Shown: piece after piece, positions 53,792 through 63,697 of the stretch | How the letters are laid out: each line of letters starts with the position of its first letter | Numbering within the stretch: position 1 is the first letter of the stretch | NCBI RefSeq assembly: GCF_039939195.1 | Contig: NZ_JBDUUH010000006.1 | Coordinates: 284,950 to 348,949, forward strand | Source: Foliimonas ilicis | GTDB taxonomy: Bacteria; Pseudomonadota; Alphaproteobacteria; Rhizobiales; Rhizobiaceae | Reading direction: 5' to 3' | DNA length: 64,000 nt | Notes under the pieces: model-generated | What the model saw: only the letters and a program-made list of their open reading frames with translations | What the model was told of the DNA's origin: nothing | Databases searched by the model: none | Program-made: the position numbers and the translations under genes

Positions 53792-54100
53792 ATGAGATAT
53801 CTTCACAATCATTTTATCAGACCGAAGCACAGCCTGTCGGACTCGTGGTTGCAGGCATATCCCGACGCATTTCAGACGGGCCTTAGAGTCCATGCTGAAA
53901 CTGATTACGAATGGCGTGCGATGCGCCGATACGGCTGCCAAAATCGTCTCGCTGCAATCGATTATCGAGAAGGTGTGGGAATTGGTAGGACCTTCATGCG
54001 CACTGATCTCAGCAAGCCCTTCGAAGAGATTGTGTTTGAGTCAATCAACAAGGAAGAAGTTCGGGGGCTACCAGTTTGGTTACTCCCGACTAACATTTAA
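53792..54100 (+). CDS. Small hypothetical protein, doubtful
   Basis: 102 residues from an ATG at 53792 without a ribosome binding site; the frame is open back to a GTG at 53753. The composition (YLHNHFIRPKHSLSDSWLQA, TDYEWRAMRRYGCQN) is not obviously random, but I recognise no family. It ends one base before the converging small XRE gene. May be a remnant. Confidence 0.3.
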   Translation: MRYLHNHFIRPKHSLSDSWLQAYPDAFQTGLRVHAETDYEWRAMRRYGCQNRLAAIDYREGVGIGRTFMRTDLSKPFEEIVFESINKEEVRGLPVWLLPTNI

Positions 54101-54337
54101 TTATATGCTTTGGTTATTGTGCGCCAACCGCACGCCGGGACCACCACCGTTTTCCGGAATGAACTCAATGCCAGCAGCTTCGAAAGCATTCTGAATTCGT
54201 TTAAGGGTTTCCTCCTTTAGCGCGTCGCCTCGTTCTAAGCGGACAATTGTCTGTGTCGAGACTGCGGCCTCGCGAGATAAGTCTAATACACCCCACTCCA
54301 GCGCTGCTCGCGCCATGCGGCACTGTGCTGGATTCAT
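54101..54337 (-). CDS. Small XRE-family helix-turn-helix protein
   Basis: 78 residues, all one Cro/CI-type domain: MARAALEWGVLDLSREAAVS then TIVRLERGDALKEETLKRIQ. The tail IEFIPENGGGPGVRLA is a common ending of rhizobial orphan XRE proteins of this size. A GGTGA-like site precedes the ATG. It could bind the short AT-rich stretch upstream (about 54338-54380, with repeated ATGATT-type motifs). Target unknown. Confidence 0.8.
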   Translation of the reverse strand: MNPAQCRMARAALEWGVLDLSREAAVSTQTIVRLERGDALKEETLKRIQNAFEAAGIEFIPENGGGPGVRLAHNNQSI

Positions 54338-54473
54338 GAAATCACCATATTATGATGATTTTGATTGCTTATATGCCCCACTAGATGTACCCTTGCATGT
54401 ATTAACGGCCAGAACCGGTGTTCGAGCACCGCTTCCGGCCTGACCACAACCTAAGCTTTAGGGAGCTCGGATC

Positions 54474-55166
54474 ATGGCTGATTCCGAACATAGCATGACT
54501 TTTGCCTGCGTCACCCGTCGGATGGCGCTTGGATGCGCACTTGTTGCCGCAACCTGTTCGACGTTTTGCGGCAATGCGCGGGCTCGCAGCCTCGCGACTG
54601 CGGACGGCGGGCCTGTTCCAACCTCTGACCCATCCCTGGAGCTCTGGCGACAATGGCGGATGGCACACGACCTGGCCGAACGGCTTTACCGGAGACAGCA
54701 AGAGCTGGAAGTGCAACTTGCCGAGCGCGTGGACGCTCTGTGCACGGTTATCAAACTTCCTGACGGCGAGGGCGATGGCAAGTACGTGACGATCTGCTCG
54801 AAGGCCGCACTTGATCGGGTGATTGGTGATCGACCTGATATGGCAGCCATTCGCGCTCGAGCGGAAGCTGAATTGGCAGAAAGGCAAGCACGCTGGGATG
54901 CCGCCGACAGGGAGATTGGCTATTCCGTTGTCATCGAGGCGGAGAGGGAAGCTGAAAAACGCGAAGATGGCTTGCTCGAGGCGTTGTCACTTACGCCTGC
55001 CACTTCGCTTGCGGGTGTGGCAGGCAAGCTCGATGCGGTGATGCGTCGAGACGAGGCCTGGGAAGACTATTCAAAACATCCATGGCCACAAATCCGCGCT
55101 GCGCGCGATGATCTGGTTCGAATAGGTCGGCAGATGGCTCCCGGAGTGTTTTTCCCGGGGACGTGA
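54474..55166 (+). CDS. Hypothetical protein with signal-like N-terminus
   Basis: 230 residues, GGAG 10 bases before the ATG. An Arg-Arg pair and a hydrophobic Cys-rich stretch (TRRMALGCALVAATCSTFCG) resemble an export signal. The rest is charged and helical, with probable coiled coil (RRQQELEVQLAERVDALC; RARAEAELAERQARWDAADR). No family recognised; it could be phage- or plasmid-derived. It stands alone between a small XRE gene and a non-coding stretch. Confidence 0.65.
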   Translation: MADSEHSMTFACVTRRMALGCALVAATCSTFCGNARARSLATADGGPVPTSDPSLELWRQWRMAHDLAERLYRRQQELEVQLAERVDALCTVIKLPDGEGDGKYVTICSKAALDRVIGDRPDMAAIRARAEAELAERQARWDAADREIGYSVVIEAEREAEKREDGLLEALSLTPATSLAGVAGKLDAVMRRDEAWEDYSKHPWPQIRAARDDLVRIGRQMAPGVFFPGT

Positions 55167-56061
55167 AGGCGCAGCAAGGTCCGCTTTGCGCTGACCTTTC
55201 TGATGCACTCCTTTCGGTTGTCTGCTCCCTGCCTTGGCAGCCATTCTGCCAAAAGGTTCCGCCGACGCTTTTTCATGGGAAAGTTCAGGCGGGGCAGCCG
55301 GTCAAGGTTCGCTTGTTGTGGAAGCAGCCTTGGCCGGCTTTGCGAGCGGCAGCTTGTTCTGACCAAAAACGGATACCGGTTTCGTGGGACCGGTAGAGCC
55401 GGCCAGGGCCTGCCGTCAGGTATGGCAGCCCTGGCCGGCTTTTCAAAGTCGCTCATTATCGAGCTGTATCGAACTTTCCCCGAAACTCGCGGTCGGCGTA
55501 ATAGCGGAGCTTGCCGGCAATGATCGGGTGTTGCCCGGCGAGAAACAGAAACTGCCTATTTTCGGGTAGGTTGCGAACCTCATGGGGCGTGGCACGATTT
55601 CAAAGTGAGCATCAAGTTTACTTTAATGCTTGTCAGATTTGTCAATCTGAAATTGACATAAGATGAAAGTGTCAAAGTACCGTATCGAGCCAATATGGAA
55701 GCCCTGTTGGTTGTGGTTGGCGCCGCCAACGCGCTGGCGAATATCTGATCAAGGAAAGTTCCCGGAGAGGCGTCCGGACCGGTATGCTGATCCGGGTGAA
55801 GCGGCCCGTCTTTGGAGGCCAAAGGCATTTGCCGGCGTGAAAGCGGCCGTGAATTAGCACAATTGCGATAAGCTTGTGGAATAGTAGTAGCTGCCGTGTA
55901 AGTCGGCCTCCGGTATTGCTGGCAAGCATCGAGCTTTGCAAATTCACCAGCCTATGGCGCTTGCGTCTCATCTTCGGGAAAGCTACTGCGCGGCAGCTCC
56001 GCACGATATAATTCCACTCCAGCTGCAAGCTTCGCGAACGAAATCCAGGACAGAGTTCAAC
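55167..56061. other. Gene-free stretch with strong hairpin
   Basis: About 900 bases. Small frames on both strands look like chance. It contains the hairpin at 55397-55440, a similar GGCCGG-rich piece near 55325-55340, AT-rich DNA at 55600-55680, and presumably the promoter of the siderophore-interacting gene. A long leftward open frame over the next gene is its shadow. Confidence 0.5.
55397..55440. repeat. Long GC-rich hairpin
   Basis: AGCCGGCCAGGGC (55397-55409) and GCCCTGGCCGGCT (55428-55440) pair perfectly over 13 bases, then TGCC/GGCA adds 4 pairs past one bulged C. TTTTC includes only a short T-run after the right arm. A related GCCTTGGCCGGCTTT lies at about 55324-55338. It may be a transcription terminator, a REP-like palindrome, or a remnant. 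Confidence 0.55.
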
Positions 56062-57063
56062 ATGCAAACAACCACATTGCTCCACATTTCGCCAGAGTTT
56101 GGTCTGCGGATGATCAGGGCTCGGGCAGTCGAACGTTCGTTGCCGTTCGAGGAGAACTCCAACGGCCTGATCCTGGATTTGCCGCTGGGACAGATTTGCG
56201 CGTTCCAGGAAAAAGACGGGTTGAGACTGACGCTTCATGCAACCGATCATGTGAAGCTTCACCTCCTGCAGGAAGCGGTCGATCATCGACTTGACGAAGC
56301 AGCAGTTGCTCTCGACCGCCGGTGGTCGTTTAGCGAGCCGGGCCTGTCTCCGCCGAATTTGACTTTCGCGACGGTGGAGTCGTGTGAGCGCATCTATCCG
56401 TCCTACTATCGCGTGCGTCTTTCTGGAGCGTCGATTGAACGATTCTCGCGTGATGGTCTGCATTTCCGGCTGCTCTTCCCACCCAAACAATATGTTGGCC
56501 AATGGCCAGTCGTTTCGGAAAGCGGGCGTGTGGAATGGCCCGGTGGCATAAATCAGTGGCACAGGCCAGTGTATACAACTCGCAGCGTCAACCTGGAAAA
56601 GGGCACCCTCGATTTCGACGTCTTCGCGCATGACGGGGGACGCGTGACCGACTGGTGCAGGACCTTGCAGCCGGGAACGGACGCGGCGATCATGGGGCCA
56701 GGAGGAGAGTGGCTGCCAGAAGCGCGATGGATTGCCCTGTTTGGCGATGAGACTGCGCTGCCAGCAATCGCCCGGATACTGGAAAGCCTCACCGAAGAGA
56801 CCAAGGGTGTGGCGACTATCCTTATATCTGATGCGTGTGATGAGCAGCCCCTGACCAAGACAACCGGCATGAACGTTCGTTGGTTGGTGCGCGGCAAGGG
56901 TGTGTCACTGCTCGACGAACTGCAAACACTGGATATTCCGGACGGCGATCGGTTTATCTGGATTGCCAGCGAACGATCGGAAGTCAATGAGGCTCGGGAT
57001 ATATTAATTGCTCGCGGCCTTCAGAAGGCGGAAGTGCGTGCAGCGTCCTACTGGGCCCGCTGA
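56062..57063 (+). CDS. Siderophore-interacting FAD reductase with DUF2218-like N-terminus
   Basis: 333 residues from the ATG at 56062. The first 95 residues resemble DUF2218, often found on its own or fused in iron loci. Residues about 105-330 are a SIP-type FAD/NAD(P) reductase: PVYTTRSVNLEKGTLDFDVF for flavin binding, GPGGEWLPEARWIALFGDET, and the C-terminal AASYWAR ending typical of ViuB/SIP proteins. It reduces ferric siderophore in the cytosol to release iron. It lies upstream of the TonB-dependent receptor gene, same direction. Earlier in-frame ATG codons give an unconserved extension. Confidence 0.85.
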   Translation: MQTTTLLHISPEFGLRMIRARAVERSLPFEENSNGLILDLPLGQICAFQEKDGLRLTLHATDHVKLHLLQEAVDHRLDEAAVALDRRWSFSEPGLSPPNLTFATVESCERIYPSYYRVRLSGASIERFSRDGLHFRLLFPPKQYVGQWPVVSESGRVEWPGGINQWHRPVYTTRSVNLEKGTLDFDVFAHDGGRVTDWCRTLQPGTDAAIMGPGGEWLPEARWIALFGDETALPAIARILESLTEETKGVATILISDACDEQPLTKTTGMNVRWLVRGKGVSLLDELQTLDIPDGDRFIWIASERSEVNEARDILIARGLQKAEVRAASYWAR

Positions 57064-57222
57064 TTATGCTGCGCGGTTTCAAGGGTATTCATCAATTTCG
57101 ACGTGATGCCGATTTACAACACACAGGTTGGAGTCGGGCTGACCTCCATTAAGTTGATTGCAATACTCATCTTTATTTCATTATTGTCCTTACCGTGTGG
57201 GGTTTAATGGTGGTTGGGGCTA

Positions 57223-59361
57223 ATGACATTTTCTAAACGATCGCAGTCGTTTTTTTGCTGCACGGCAATCGCAATCATCGCAGCGGCAGCATCGATCGGC
57301 CAAGGCACGCGCATCGCGTCTGCTCAGGAAGCAGAGGCGGCTATCGATGATGACGTAACGACGCTGGCGCCGATCATCATCACTGGCGAGAAGTTCGGCC
57401 GTGATCAATTCACCACCTTCACCAGCGTCGAGGTTTTCACGGGCGGAGAACTTCACGATCTCGTCCGACCGACACTCAATGATGCGCTGAACAGCTCACC
57501 GAACATCCGTGCCTTTATGGGTGGCACAGGTAATTCCGACGTTGTCATCCGCGGTTTGAGCTCCGAGGGTGCAACAGCTCCGAGCCGCTCGAACCCGGTT
57601 ATTTCGGTGGTCGTGGACGGTGCAGAGCAGGGGGTCGAGGCGACCCGGCGCGGGACGCGAGGCGTCTGGGACGTCGAGCAGGTCGAGATATTGCGTGGTC
57701 CGCAATCCACACTTCAGGGACGCAACGCGCTCGCAGGGTCCGTTATCATCAAGACGAAAGATCCGACTTATACCCCCGAAGCCAGTATTGAAGGCTTAGT
57801 CGGAACCGACGAATACAAATCCGGTGCGTTCGCTGTTTCGGCACCGATCATCGAAGACGAACTGGCATTTCGCATCTCCGGGCAAATCTTCCGCCGGGAT
57901 AACGATATCGATTATGTCGATCCGTCCATTTCGGACGTGGGCGAAGAGGAATTCGAGGAAATTCGCGGCAAGCTGCTCTGGGAGCCAGCGGAAATACCAG
58001 GCTTCCGGGGGCTGTTTACCTTTAGCCGGACGCATGACAAACCGGCATGGGCTCTGGTGAGCGGTCCCGATTTCTTCGCCAGACGATTCGATGATACGAC
58101 TGCGGAACGGCGCGATACTTATGTCAACCGCTACATCGCCGACTTGAGCTACGAGCTCAACGAGGACTGGAAGGTTCAGTCGATAACGGCTTTCGTAGAC
58201 ACGGATGTGGACATTAATTCTCCTCAAACGTCAACGCTTCAACCGTTCCAGCTTATCCGTGGCGACACACGTGAGGGCGGAGACTTCTCCCAGGATACCC
58301 GTCTTACTTACGGATCGGCGGAGTCGCAGTTTTCGGGCGTCTTCGGTCTTTTCGCGGGCCGATCCACCTTCGATCTCGATTCGAACATCCAGGTGGTGGC
58401 AGATCCATTCACGCCGATCATCTTGCCGTTCCAGCAGTTGCAGGCGAAGAACAAGAGCGAGACGATCGCTCTGTACGCGGACACCCGCTACGAGTTTGTC
58501 GATCGCTGGACGCTGCTGGCCGGTGGTCGGCTGGTGCATGACAAGGTCTCGGCCAACTACACGGGCAGCCTGCTGGACGCCTCCACCTTCGGATATGTTC
58601 CGCTTACGGAGAATAATTCGGTTTCAAACACCGAGTTCCTGCCCAAGATCGGCCTCGCCTTTGAACTCGACGAGAACCAGAATCTCGCCGCCACCATCAG
58701 TAAAGGCTACCGTCCGGGCTATTCGGAACTGATTATCGGCACCACGGACATCAACCGGGTCGAGTCGGAATCTCTCTGGGCCTATGAACTTGCCTATCGT
58801 TCAAAGTGGCTGGAGGACCGTCTCCAGGTGAACGGGAACGTCTTCTACTACGATTATACGAATCAGCAGGTTCCAATCGAGTTCGATCCTCGCTTCCCAG
58901 CCCAGACGATCAGTCTCAATGCAGCCGAATCTCATTCATACGGTGCCGAAATCGAAGTTCGTTATGGCTTCGATTATGGCCTTGAGCTCTTCGCCGGGCT
59001 CGGCCTCATGAAGTCGAAGTTCGACAAGGGCGACTTCAAGGGCAAGGAATTTCCTGAAGCGCCATCGCTTACAGCCGCATTCGGTGGCGTCTACAAGCAT
59101 GAGAACGGTTTCTTCGCAGGCGGCGACCTGTCCTTCACGGACGGCTACTACAGCAAAGGCGATGTGAACAATGTTCGTGCCCTGGATTCGTTTACCGTCG
59201 TGAATGCGAATGTCGGCTACGAAAAGGAGAACTTCAAGATCACTGCGTTTGCCAGGAATCTGTTCGACGAGGAATATCTGACCTCGATTTCGAGCGACGG
59301 CAACGTGGCAAGCATCGGGGACGGTCGCTCGTTCGGCGTTCGCGTCAACACTACCTTTTGA
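57223..59361 (+). CDS. TonB-dependent outer-membrane siderophore receptor
   Basis: 712 residues. A signal peptide ends near AQEAEA. A TonB-box-like segment (LAPIIITGEK) starts the mature part, followed by the plug domain (SDVVIRGLSSEG, VEQVEILRGPQSTLQGRNALAG) and a 22-strand barrel that ends in Phe (VRVNTTF). The ATG at 57223 is chosen over TTG 57214 by family fit. It would take up ferric siderophore together with the ABC system encoded on the other strand just beyond the terminator. Closest in style to receptors such as those for vibriobactin/enterobactin-like ligands, but the ligand is not readable. Confidence 0.92.
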   Translation: MTFSKRSQSFFCCTAIAIIAAAASIGQGTRIASAQEAEAAIDDDVTTLAPIIITGEKFGRDQFTTFTSVEVFTGGELHDLVRPTLNDALNSSPNIRAFMGGTGNSDVVIRGLSSEGATAPSRSNPVISVVVDGAEQGVEATRRGTRGVWDVEQVEILRGPQSTLQGRNALAGSVIIKTKDPTYTPEASIEGLVGTDEYKSGAFAVSAPIIEDELAFRISGQIFRRDNDIDYVDPSISDVGEEEFEEIRGKLLWEPAEIPGFRGLFTFSRTHDKPAWALVSGPDFFARRFDDTTAERRDTYVNRYIADLSYELNEDWKVQSITAFVDTDVDINSPQTSTLQPFQLIRGDTREGGDFSQDTRLTYGSAESQFSGVFGLFAGRSTFDLDSNIQVVADPFTPIILPFQQLQAKNKSETIALYADTRYEFVDRWTLLAGGRLVHDKVSANYTGSLLDASTFGYVPLTENNSVSNTEFLPKIGLAFELDENQNLAATISKGYRPGYSELIIGTTDINRVESESLWAYELAYRSKWLEDRLQVNGNVFYYDYTNQQVPIEFDPRFPAQTISLNAAESHSYGAEIEVRYGFDYGLELFAGLGLMKSKFDKGDFKGKEFPEAPSLTAAFGGVYKHENGFFAGGDLSFTDGYYSKGDVNNVRALDSFTVVNANVGYEKENFKITAFARNLFDEEYLTSISSDGNVASIGDGRSFGVRVNTTF

Positions 59362-59390
59362 CCAGTGTGACAGGCATACAGGCTTTTTCA

Positions 59391-59424
59391 AACCCGCCAG
59401 GTGTTCCAGCCAGGCGGGTTTTTC
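59391..59424. terminator. Rho-independent terminator after the receptor gene
   Basis: AACCCGCC (59391-59398) pairs with GGCGGGTT (59413-59420) around a 14-base loop and is followed by further T residues. On the other strand the stem is also preceded by A residues, so it may end both converging units. Confidence 0.85.
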
Positions 59425-59426
59425 AT

Positions 59427-60233
59427 TTATAGGTCAGCGTCTTCCACCGGAACGCAGATCGGCGCCTGTGTCCGCGGTTCGATGATGATTGTCACATCGA
59501 CATCGAAGACGCGCTTGACAGTCTCTGGTGTCAAGACGTCGGCCGGGGAACCTTCGGAGATGATTGCACCGTATTTTAGAAGAACCAGATTGTCAGCATA
59601 TCGTGCGGCCTGATTGAGATCGTGCAAGACTGCGACGACGGTCACGCCGCGTTCGCGAACAAGCTTTCGCGTGAGACGCAGGGTATCGATCTGATGGGAA
59701 AGGTCGAGAAAGGTTGTTGGCTCGTCGAGCAGGAGAACGCCGGTTCGTTGCGCCAGGGTCATCGCAATCCAGGCGCGCTGTCGCTGTCCGCCGGAAAGCG
59801 TATCAAATTTATCGCCCGCGAGATGTGTCGTGTCCGTGACCGCGAGCGCCTCTTCGCAGGCTTCGTCGTCCTCTTTCGTCCATCGGCCAAACAAGGTGCG
59901 GTGTGGGTAACGGCCCTGCCTGACCAGATCCATGACCGTCATGCCTTCAGGCGCCAACTGATTTTGCGAGAGAAGCCCGATACGTTGCGCCAGTTCCTTT
60001 CGCGGAAAGGTCGAAATCGAGCGTCCGTTGATCAGCACGGTCCCCTGCTGCGGCCGGATCATGCCGGCAAGTGCCCTGAGAAGCGTCGATTTTCCGCAGC
60101 CATTCGGACCAAGGAGCACCGTAAAGGAAGCTTCGGGAACTGAGAAGTCGAGGTTGCGCAGGATAAGTTTGTCACCGTATCCGATCGAGGCGGCACGGGT
60201 CTCCAGGATGGGGAGTCCGGACTGGTCAGGCAT
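59427..60233 (-). CDS. Iron-siderophore ABC transporter ATP-binding protein (FecE/FhuC-like)
   Basis: 268 residues. Walker A GPNGCGKST, signature LSGGQRQRAWIAMTLAQRTG and Walker B VLLLDEPTTFLDLSHQ are those of the FecCDE/FhuC class. It energises import of ferric siderophore through the two permeases encoded upstream. Its start ATG overlaps the permease stop by 8 bases (ATGCCTGA). Last gene of the four-gene leftward operon. Confidence 0.93.
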   Translation of the reverse strand: MPDQSGLPILETRAASIGYGDKLILRNLDFSVPEASFTVLLGPNGCGKSTLLRALAGMIRPQQGTVLINGRSISTFPRKELAQRIGLLSQNQLAPEGMTVMDLVRQGRYPHRTLFGRWTKEDDEACEEALAVTDTTHLAGDKFDTLSGGQRQRAWIAMTLAQRTGVLLLDEPTTFLDLSHQIDTLRLTRKLVRERGVTVVAVLHDLNQAARYADNLVLLKYGAIISEGSPADVLTPETVKRVFDVDVTIIIEPRTQAPICVPVEDADL

Positions 60234-61203
60234 TCATCTTCCGCCTCATCAGGTAAGCAAAGAAGGGTGCGCCCAGGATAGCCGTCATTAATCCGACGGG
60301 TAGCTGCGCCGGTATGAAAAGGGTGCGGGCTGCAAGGTCGGCCGCAACCACCAGAAGTCCGCCGGCAAGCGCCGTGACCGGCAGCATGAGACCGTGAGAA
60401 TTACCCACGAGCGAGCGAGCGATGTGCGGCGCAATCAGCCCTACGAATGCGACGAGGCCTGCCGCAGCGACGGCGGCGCCAGACAGAACCGCACAGAGGA
60501 CGAACATGATGGCACGTATGAGTTCTACCGATTGTCCCCGTGGTCTTGCCGTCTCGTCGCCCAAGGCAAGAAGGTCCATTTCCCGAGCAATCAGCGTACT
60601 GCCCACTATTCCTATTGTCAGCCATATCGCGAGCGTGCGGATTTTCTCCCATGTGCTGTTGTAGATACTGCCTGAGAGCCAGACCATCGCTCGCTGCACG
60701 GCTTGGGGGTCTCCGAAGGCGGAGATGAAATTGGCTCCGGCCCAGGCCAGCGAACTGAGGCCGATGCCGATGAGAATGATGCGTAGCGAGGAGCTCCCGC
60801 TGTTCCATGACAACGCATAGATCGCAAGCGACATCGTGAGCGCTCCGGCGAATGCCAGCCACGAAAGGAGGTGTGTGGGAGGCACCTCAAACTTGACGAT
60901 GACGATGACTGCGGCAAGGGCGGCGCCGGCATTGACCCCAATCAGGCCCGGCTCCGCCAACGGATTACGAAGCACAGACTGCGCGATCATCCCCGCAATT
61001 GCGAGCGATGCGCCGACAAGGAAGCCCAGAATAACCCTCGGGAGACGAATATCGCGGACAATCTTTATGGACTGTGCATCCGCCGCCGGGCTGTCGGTAA
61101 GGACCGCAAGGATCTGCGCCATTCGGACGGGGTGGTCGCCGATCGCCAGAGCCACGAACAGCATGACGACCGTCAAGCCCGATAGAATAAGGAGGCTACG
61201 CAT
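60226..61203 (-). CDS. Iron-siderophore ABC permease 2 (FecD-like)
   Basis: 325 residues from the ATG at 61203, which shares one base with the stop of permease 1. FecCD-family marks: RLPRVILGFLVGASLAIAG, LRNPLAEPGLIGVNAGAALA and GLVAFVGLIAPHIARSLVG. About nine to ten helices. The frame is open far upstream but that is shadow of the neighbouring gene. Confidence 0.93.
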   Translation of the reverse strand: MRSLLILSGLTVVMLFVALAIGDHPVRMAQILAVLTDSPAADAQSIKIVRDIRLPRVILGFLVGASLAIAGMIAQSVLRNPLAEPGLIGVNAGAALAAVIVIVKFEVPPTHLLSWLAFAGALTMSLAIYALSWNSGSSSLRIILIGIGLSSLAWAGANFISAFGDPQAVQRAMVWLSGSIYNSTWEKIRTLAIWLTIGIVGSTLIAREMDLLALGDETARPRGQSVELIRAIMFVLCAVLSGAAVAAAGLVAFVGLIAPHIARSLVGNSHGLMLPVTALAGGLLVVAADLAARTLFIPAQLPVGLMTAILGAPFFAYLMRRKMNA

Positions 61204-62222
61204 CAACCAATCCCGCCACGCGATCGCGCCAGCCAAATGAAGAAAGGCGCGCCGACCAGGGCAAGTGTCACGCCGACCGGAACGTCGATCCCTGTCAGGC
61301 CTCTTTGCAGCCCGTCTGCCATGACGACCAATAAAGCTCCCGAAAGCGCACAGAAGGGTAAAATCCAGCGGTAGTCGATGCCGACGCTCAAGCGTACGAT
61401 GTGTGGCACCACAAGTCCGACAAACCCGATAGGGCCTGCGAGCGCAACGGAACTTCCCGCCAGGAGGACAACCATGGCTCCCGAAACAAGTCTCCATAAC
61501 AGGACATTTTGCCCCACCGCGTGCGCGACATCCACCCCAAGACTTAGCGTGGTCACCTCCCTTGCAAGTAGCAGCGTAGCTGTAACGCCAGCCAGGGCAA
61601 AGGGCGCTACAGCCGCGACAGCAGCCATTTCTTTTCCCGTCAATGACCCAACCGACCACAATCTGATAGTGTCGATGGCTTTCATGTCGAAGATGAGAAG
61701 CGATGCGGAAACCGAACCGAGGAAAACGCTCAGCACTGCGCCTGACAGGGCGAGCTTGACAGGCGTCACACCGGCTATGCCGGCTGACGCGATCACGTAG
61801 ACGATGACGCCTGCCACTGCAGCGCCGCCGAAGGCGAACCACAGGTACACGAGTGGCGATTGGGCATCGAAGAAAATGATGGATAAAACGACCGCGAAAG
61901 CCGCCCCGGCGCTGATGCCCAACAGATCCGGTGAAGCCAGCGGATTATTTGTGACCGCCTGCATCAAGGCTCCGGCAACGCCCAACGTCGAACCTACGAT
62001 GATGGCCGCGAGAACCCTTGGTAACCGAATAGTGGAAATAACCAGGTCCTGATGGGAGGTTCCTTCCGAAACTATCGCACGCAAAGCATCACCCAGAGGT
62101 ATCGCAGTGGTGCCGATCGTCAACGACCACAGGCTCAACAGAGCGAGCAGCAGCGCAAGCAGACCAAAAGCGAGGATCCGCCTCGCATGGGTGTTGCGTC
62201 CCGCCGACTTGATGAGCACCAT
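61203..62222 (-). CDS. Iron-siderophore ABC permease 1 (FecC-like)
   Basis: 339 residues from the ATG at 62222, one base after the binding-protein stop, with GAGG 7 bases upstream. Family segments RLPRVLAAIIVGSTLGVAGA, TNNPLASPDLLGISAGAAFA and GPIGFVGLVVPHIVRLSVG are clear. It forms the membrane channel with permease 2. Confidence 0.93.
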   Translation of the reverse strand: MVLIKSAGRNTHARRILAFGLLALLLALLSLWSLTIGTTAIPLGDALRAIVSEGTSHQDLVISTIRLPRVLAAIIVGSTLGVAGALMQAVTNNPLASPDLLGISAGAAFAVVLSIIFFDAQSPLVYLWFAFGGAAVAGVIVYVIASAGIAGVTPVKLALSGAVLSVFLGSVSASLLIFDMKAIDTIRLWSVGSLTGKEMAAVAAVAPFALAGVTATLLLAREVTTLSLGVDVAHAVGQNVLLWRLVSGAMVVLLAGSSVALAGPIGFVGLVVPHIVRLSVGIDYRWILPFCALSGALLVVMADGLQRGLTGIDVPVGVTLALVGAPFFIWLARSRGGIG

Positions 62223-62223
62223 T

Positions 62224-63144
62224 TTACGGCCTCGGGATGATGTAGGTCTCGATGTCATCGAGAACCTTATTGGCCGATGCCAGACCGCTGAACTCCATCC
62301 AGGTGGCTGCTTCCACTCGATAAACGCGGCCTGCTTTTACGGCCGGCAGCATTCTCCACAATGGGTTTGCGAGCACTGCCTCATGCCTGCCGCTGGTGGC
62401 TGAATCGTTTGAGCCGCCGACAATGTAGAGCAGGATATCCCCATCCAGGCCGGCCAGTCCTTCGAAATCGAGGCGTTTCGTCCCCACCGTCGTTTCGGAT
62501 GTTTCGAAATCCGTACGCCTGACACCCGCCTCACGCAGCACGTCAAACGGTGCCCATGCATTGGGTTCATCGAGATAGACCTGAAATTCCCAAGGCGTGA
62601 TGCGGACAACGGATACGCGCAAATCCTTGGGAATCCGCTCGCGAACCGCCGCAACCCGCTTTTCGTATTTAGCGAAGCGACTTTCAATTCCATCGTCGAC
62701 ACCGGTGATATTTGCCAGGGTGCGATAAAATTCTTTCCAGTTCGCCCCGGTGAGCAGCGCGGTGGGAGCCAACTGCGATGCCATCTGGTATGCTTCCTCG
62801 CCCAGGAAGTCGCTGCCGATGATGAGATCAGGCTGAAGCGCGACAATCTTCTCGATGCTGGGCTCCATAAAGGATCCGAGATCCACCACGCCCGCTGCCT
62901 CGGCTTTCGACTTCAGATCCACATCGCTCATGCCGAAAAGCGGAGCGCCAACGACAGGCAGGCCAAGCTCCAGCGCTATGCCAAGGCTGAATGTCGGGAC
63001 GAGCGCGATGATGCGCTTCGGTTCCTTGGGAGCGCATAGCGGTGGGTGGAGGAACGCACCGCCCTCGATAAGCCTGCCGTCGCATTGAGCGAAAGCGGGA
63101 GAAGACAGCAGGATGCCTATCATGAACAGGACGATGGTACGCAT
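62224..63144 (-). CDS. Periplasmic iron-siderophore binding protein (FecB/FepB-like)
   Basis: 306 residues. I choose the ATG at 63144 since it gives a standard signal peptide (RTIVLFMIGILLSSPAFA, then QCDG) and follows GGATC; in-frame starts at 63174 (ATG) and 63180 (TTG) would lengthen it. Type III binding-protein fold: KRIIALVPTFSLGIALELGL, LQPDLIIGSDFLGEE and VGGSNDSATSGRHEAVL. First gene of the leftward importer operon. Iron control is expected but I found no convincing RirA or Irr box. Confidence 0.9.
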   Translation of the reverse strand: MRTIVLFMIGILLSSPAFAQCDGRLIEGGAFLHPPLCAPKEPKRIIALVPTFSLGIALELGLPVVGAPLFGMSDVDLKSKAEAAGVVDLGSFMEPSIEKIVALQPDLIIGSDFLGEEAYQMASQLAPTALLTGANWKEFYRTLANITGVDDGIESRFAKYEKRVAAVRERIPKDLRVSVVRITPWEFQVYLDEPNAWAPFDVLREAGVRRTDFETSETTVGTKRLDFEGLAGLDGDILLYIVGGSNDSATSGRHEAVLANPLWRMLPAVKAGRVYRVEAATWMEFSGLASANKVLDDIETYIIPRP

Positions 63145-63697
63145 GAGCGATCCAAACATGAGAATGTTGTTCATGTTCAAATAGCTTGATGTATTGTCGT
63201 ATGCAACGCGTCGAATGAGCCACTCAGAGCAGTTTACAGCGATATATGCACTGACGCTGTTGGGAGTTAAAACTGACGGTCACTTTAGTCCCGGCTTTGC
63301 CCGTCAGCGGGCACAGAATGAACGACAAATTTTGGTGGACAATGAGGTCATGGATCGGAGGTGGCCTCGTCGCAGAATCCCGAGTTTTGTTTCAGTTTCG
63401 CGCCTGATATTTGCGCCACTGTAGAGCGCGCATTTCTGCGACAAAATTCTCGGGATTGTGTCGCTTTTGTCGTTCTGTTGCGAAAGGTTGCGTTGAGTGT
63501 GCGCTCGCGATGGCGAAGCGATCAATGTGGTTCGTTTCGCCTTGGGTTGTTGCCGGTCGCTTCAGGTGTTGGATAATCTCATCGATGAACCCGTATTTCT
63601 CCAACTGCGATATTTACCAGTAAATAGTACAAAGCATCGCCAACGCCTGTAGTGTTATCTACACTGAAAAGGCGCCGACGTTTATGAAGATTTTTGG
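63145..63697. other. Gene-free stretch before the last gene
   Basis: About 550 bases between divergent genes, holding both promoters. Short frames on both strands show no known domain. AGTGT-TATCT-ACACT (63651-63665) is a small inverted repeat 33 bases before the next gene and could be an operator. Confidence 0.4.

Noticed and set aside
55672..56631. 319-codon leftward open frame at the siderophore reductase gene
   Set aside because: It is antisense to a recognised reductase over half its length and has no motif or start signal.
60226..61842. Reading the FecD-like permease as a 538-residue protein
   Set aside because: The extension is a shadow of the FecC-like gene; the ATG at 61203 shares a base with its stop and gives the family N-terminus.
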